32,016 bases of DNA, from contig JAUWCZ010000018.1 of the NCBI GenBank assembly GCA_030609055.1, positions 1-32,016 of the forward strand, given 5' to 3'. The translations under genes and the position numbers were made by a program. Shown one piece after another: positions 28,536-32,016 of this stretch (positions are counted from its first letter, which is position 1; every line of letters starts with the position of its first letter). The notes beneath the pieces are model-generated. The model saw only the letters and a list, made by a program, of their open reading frames with translations. It was not told where the DNA came from and made no database searches. The DNA is from Chloroflexota bacterium. GTDB taxonomy: Bacteria; Chloroflexota; Anaerolineae; Anaerolineales; UBA11858.

Positions 28536-29714
28536 TTATTTCGAGAGCGGGGAGTTGGCGTATGCTCTCCTGCGCATGAAGGCGGGCACATCCAGCGGAT
28601 CCCTTCCCATCTCAAATCGCTGGGGAGTTTCCTCCTCGATATCTTCCCCTTCTTTAACCATTTTCCTCGTGATTGGTGCTGGAGTCTCTCTTTCTTCTTT
28701 CGGAAAGGAACAGAAGACATCTTCAAAGGTAGTGGCGCCCAGACCGGTAACGATTAGATTTACCTGCACCTGTCCCTGGAGTCTTTCATTCTGAGAAGCG
28801 CCAAAGATCAGCTCCGCATCGGGGGGAATCTGCTCCTGTAAATAATTAAGCGCCTGTCCTATATCCGAAAGTGTTAAATCCATTCCAGCGGTGAAATTAA
28901 CAATCAGCCCAGAAGCATTAACCAGTGAGATATCTTCCAGGAGAGGGTGATAAAGAGCCTGTTTGACCGCGTTAATGGCCTTATTTTCACCGGATGCCTG
29001 GCCTATACTCATAAGGGCACCGCCGCCCAATTCCATCATGCGTTGAATATGGGCAAAATCGACATTGATAATCCCGGGTTCAGTAATAAGCTCGGTTATG
29101 CTCTGCACTGCCTGGCGCAGCACATCATCTGCCAGGTGAAATGCTTCTGAGAGGGTGGCTTTTTCGGAGACCGTCTGCAACAGCCTTTCATTGGGGATCG
29201 TGATCAGGGTATTAACATGAGGCTGGAGTTTCATTAATCCTTCGGCTGCATTATTCTGGCGACCACCTACTTCAAAGGCAAAAGGTTTGGTGACCACGGC
29301 GATAGTAGCGATGCCCATATCCTTGGCAATTTGCGCGGCAACGGGAATGGATCCCGTCCCTGTTCCTCCACCCATACCGGCGGTTAGAAACACCATATCC
29401 GCACCTTCCAGGGCCAGGGCGATTTCACTTTTGCTTTCCAGGGCTGCCTGCTCCCCCACTTCTGGATCTCCCCCGGCGCCCAGGCCGCGGGTTAGCTGGG
29501 GTCCCAACTGGAGTTTCACCGGCGCCTGGCTGAAAGCCATCGCCTGGCGGTCAGTATTGGCAATAATAAATTCCACTCCAGACAGTCCAAAATGGATCAT
29601 GCGATCGACTGCATTGCTTCCTCCACCACCCAATCCCATTACTTTGATAACCGGAGAATAGGGAGGATCTTCCCAATCTCTTAATCGCTGATCAAACACC
29701 TCTTCGTTAAGCAT
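28536..29714 (-). CDS. ftsZ: Cell division protein FtsZ (or FtsZ paralogue)
   Basis: IKVMGLGGGGSNAVDRMI; TAGMGGGTGTGSIPVAAQIAK tubulin/FtsZ G-box; C-terminal DPLDVPAFMRRR. ATG 29714 has AGAGGAG SD; ORF track uses in-frame GTG 29723. Confidence 0.95.
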   Translation of the reverse strand: MLNEEVFDQRLRDWEDPPYSPVIKVMGLGGGGSNAVDRMIHFGLSGVEFIIANTDRQAMAFSQAPVKLQLGPQLTRGLGAGGDPEVGEQAALESKSEIALALEGADMVFLTAGMGGGTGTGSIPVAAQIAKDMGIATIAVVTKPFAFEVGGRQNNAAEGLMKLQPHVNTLITIPNERLLQTVSEKATLSEAFHLADDVLRQAVQSITELITEPGIINVDFAHIQRMMELGGGALMSIGQASGENKAINAVKQALYHPLLEDISLVNASGLIVNFTAGMDLTLSDIGQALNYLQEQIPPDAELIFGASQNERLQGQVQVNLIVTGLGATTFEDVFCSFPKEERETPAPITRKMVKEGEDIEEETPQRFEMGRDPLDVPAFMRRRAYANSPLSK

Positions 29715-29775
29715 TGTGGTCACTCCTCTGACTTGAACCCGGAAAACCCGGGAAGCCTCTGGAAAATAATCTCAT

Positions 29776-31014
29776 TTAGATTGCAGCCAATAAAGATGCA
29801 ACTTTTGTACCATCTCCATCAATTCTCCTCACCATACAACCCTGGCTGCGGAGCTGGTTAATTTCCTCTTCAGTAAATAACTCTTCCCCACCCAGAACAG
29901 TGACCTGGTCCGCCCGAGTGGCTTCCTCGAGGGAAAATCCAATCGTGGGTTGATGCCGTTTAATAAAACTCCTCGTCACTTCCAGGTGCCAATCGGCAAT
30001 CCCCCACTCAAAGGTCGGAAGCAGTAAATAATGTGAAAATCGAAAATCACCTGGGGACTTTTCTACTGTTTTCCGCTCACCATGCAGAAAATGATCCACG
30101 ATGGGTTTGGCTCTGCCATTCGGATAAAACCAGCTGTGCTCCCCCGCACAACAACTTTCCTCTGCTGTCAGGACCCAGAAAGCGCCGCCCAGGACTTGTT
30201 CCGGTAATGGTTTCATTCCCTCCATCTCCTGGCGGGAGATCAAATTAACACCCTCCAGCAGGGTTTGAGGTAGATCCTGATTATCATGCGCCGGACCTCG
30301 AATCCCCAGCATAAGCAGGGGAAGTTTCTTTTCCAAGATTGTTTCCGATATGGTTAGATACCACTCTGCAATCCGGAAACAACGTTGATCTTCTGAGCTC
30401 TCCGGTGTGTCATAAGGCTGTGTATCCGGCCAGTTTTCTGGTCCGCCAACACCCCATGAGAGAGGTTTTCCATTTAACCCTGCATAGGCACTAAGCAGGA
30501 GACGTTCCAGCAGCGGTTTGGATGCCCGACGTTGGATCCCATCCAGGCAGCCGCGGAGAAAGGTCGTATCCCAGTAATCCCCCCCCGGTTCCAGGGGCGG
30601 AAAGACGGGCATCAATCCTACCGCTACCGCTGCTTCAGCCAGGGGAAGAAAACCATCCAGGAAACGTTCGGTAAGATCGGGGTGCGCCCAGGATTCAACT
30701 CCCCAGCTTTCCTGCAAGTTGGGTCGGTCAAATAATATGGCATATTTCACACCCCATTTCTGATAAGTCTCAAACAATAAAATCATCTCATCTAGAATAG
30801 GGAGAACCTCAGGACTGAGTTGAAAATGAAGCACAGGTTCAATCCCCTCTTCCTTTAATCGGGTGATAAAGAATTCCGGAATAGCCCTACTGACCGGTGC
30901 CTGAAGGACAACCCAGGTTGCCTTAAATGCTTTTAATTTGGGCAACCAGAGAGCCAGATCTTTCTCAGAGTAGTGGTCACAGTCCGGGCGATAATGAAAG
31001 CCGACTTTTTCCAT
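29776..31014 (-). CDS. TIM-barrel (glycoside hydrolase-like) hypothetical protein with CWB2-like C-terminal segment
   Basis: Alternating beta/alpha pattern (ATWVVLQAPVSRAIPEFFITRLKEEGIEPVLHF..., VKYAILFDRPNLQESWG); C-terminus ADQVTVLGGEELFTEEEINQLRSQGCMVRRIDGDGTKVASLLA. Confidence 0.55.
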   Translation of the reverse strand: MEKVGFHYRPDCDHYSEKDLALWLPKLKAFKATWVVLQAPVSRAIPEFFITRLKEEGIEPVLHFQLSPEVLPILDEMILLFETYQKWGVKYAILFDRPNLQESWGVESWAHPDLTERFLDGFLPLAEAAVAVGLMPVFPPLEPGGDYWDTTFLRGCLDGIQRRASKPLLERLLLSAYAGLNGKPLSWGVGGPENWPDTQPYDTPESSEDQRCFRIAEWYLTISETILEKKLPLLMLGIRGPAHDNQDLPQTLLEGVNLISRQEMEGMKPLPEQVLGGAFWVLTAEESCCAGEHSWFYPNGRAKPIVDHFLHGERKTVEKSPGDFRFSHYLLLPTFEWGIADWHLEVTRSFIKRHQPTIGFSLEEATRADQVTVLGGEELFTEEEINQLRSQGCMVRRIDGDGTKVASLLAAI

Positions 31015-31133
31015 AATTATTCTCTACTTTCCAGGTTAATTTCAGGATACTTCCTTTTAGATGCAAGGTTTATGCCAGCAAAGGTAATATTGAGAAGCGC
31101 TGGAAAGTGTGACAGCGATTGAAAAAAATCTAG

Positions 31134-31142
31134 TGCTATAAT
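31134..31142 (+). promoter_or_regulatory. Extended -10 promoter (TGCTATAAT), probable leaderless start
   Basis: TGN-TATAAT at 31134-31142; expected TSS about 31149-31150, coincident with ATG 31150. Confidence 0.55.
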
Positions 31143-31149
31143 GCGGGAC

Positions 31150-32016
31150 ATGAAGAAGATCCTGATCACCGGGGCAACAGGATTTATAGGCAGAGCTCTC
31201 ACCCGTCATCTGTCAGAAACCGATTTCCAGATTAAGGTGTTAATTCATCCTTCCCAGAAATCCCCCGATCTGCCGAAAGGCATTGCAGTGGAAGCTGCCG
31301 TATCGGGGTTAAATGATCAACGCGGTTTACGAGCCGCTTTGGCCGAGGTGGATATCCTCTACCACCTAGCCAGCCAGGAAGCCCTGGGGGCGAGAGGTAA
31401 CTTGCTGGAAACGGATATCCAGGGTACCAAAAACCTGGTAGAAGCCGCCCAGGAGTCCGGGGTGGATCGGTTCTTTTTCCTCAGCCATCTTGGTGCGGAC
31501 CGGGCTTCAGCTTACCCGGTCATGACCGCCAAAGCCATTGCAGAGGACCATATCCGTAAGAGCAACCTGGATTACACTATTCTGCGCACTGCCCTGGTGT
31601 ACGGACCCAATGACCGCTTCACCACCAACCTGGCGCGACTGATCCGTTCGGTTCCTCTGATATTTCCTCTACCTGACGAAGGAGATACCCTGCTGCAGCC
31701 CCTCTGGATAGAGGACCTGGCCAATATCCTACTCTGGTCCCTGGATAGCGAGGGTACAAGACGGCAGCTGTATGAAATTGGTGGACCAGAACAGCTCACT
31801 TTCCGGGAGGTGGTCAGCACAATCCTGGAAGCTATGGGCAAAAAACGCTACCTGCTGCCAGTTAACACTCCAGCGATCCGGTTTGCGACTGTGCTGGCAG
31901 ATTACCTTTCCATCAATATTCCTACCAATATTTTCTGGCTGGATTACCTGGCGACCAACCGCACCTGTTCTCTGAACTCAGTGTCCCATACCTTTAACCT
32001 GCTTCCCAGCCAATTT
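31150..32016 (+). CDS. NAD(P)-dependent atypical SDR / NAD-dependent epimerase family (3' end truncated by window end)
   Basis: Own translation: MKKILITGATGFIGRALTRHLSETDFQIKVLIHPSQ...FFFLSHLGADRASAYPVMTAKAIAEDHIRKSNLDYTILRTALVYGPNDRFTTNL; open to 32016. In-frame ATG at 31141 also possible. Confidence 0.93.
   Translation, partial: MKKILITGATGFIGRALTRHLSETDFQIKVLIHPSQKSPDLPKGIAVEAAVSGLNDQRGLRAALAEVDILYHLASQEALGARGNLLETDIQGTKNLVEAAQESGVDRFFFLSHLGADRASAYPVMTAKAIAEDHIRKSNLDYTILRTALVYGPNDRFTTNLARLIRSVPLIFPLPDEGDTLLQPLWIEDLANILLWSLDSEGTRRQLYEIGGPEQLTFREVVSTILEAMGKKRYLLPVNTPAIRFATVLADYLSINIPTNIFWLDYLATNRTCSLNSVSHTFNLLPSQF

Overview
32 kb chromosomal window, densely coding and mostly on the minus strand. 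It looks like Chloroflexota/Anaerolineae-type DNA, but that is inferred from gene content only. It is largely housekeeping: mrp, glmS, cyclophilin, mfd, pth, pyrG, eno, radC, M50 protease, a mevalonate (di)phosphate decarboxylase, ftsZ. Several lineage-type hypothetical proteins are also present. I see no rRNA, tRNA, CRISPR array, transposase, integrase or phage module. The strongest non-coding signal is a glmS ribozyme-like RNA in the leader of glmS (minus strand, about 4977 to 4736). It retains the class core but has a branched insertion where the canonical P2.1 hairpin loop lies. Other points worth a second look: an FtsZ whose T7 synergy loop reads GIINVDFAHIQ, with His where the canonical loop has Asp (E. 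coli D212), followed by two small unknown ORFs; a decarboxylase with WGNRD instead of WGKRD (candidate for the alternative mevalonate pathway); a four-copy exact 78-aa repeat secreted protein; a signal-peptide-bearing PIMT; a heptad (21-nt) repeat tail on a HEAT protein; and an apparently leaderless promoter.
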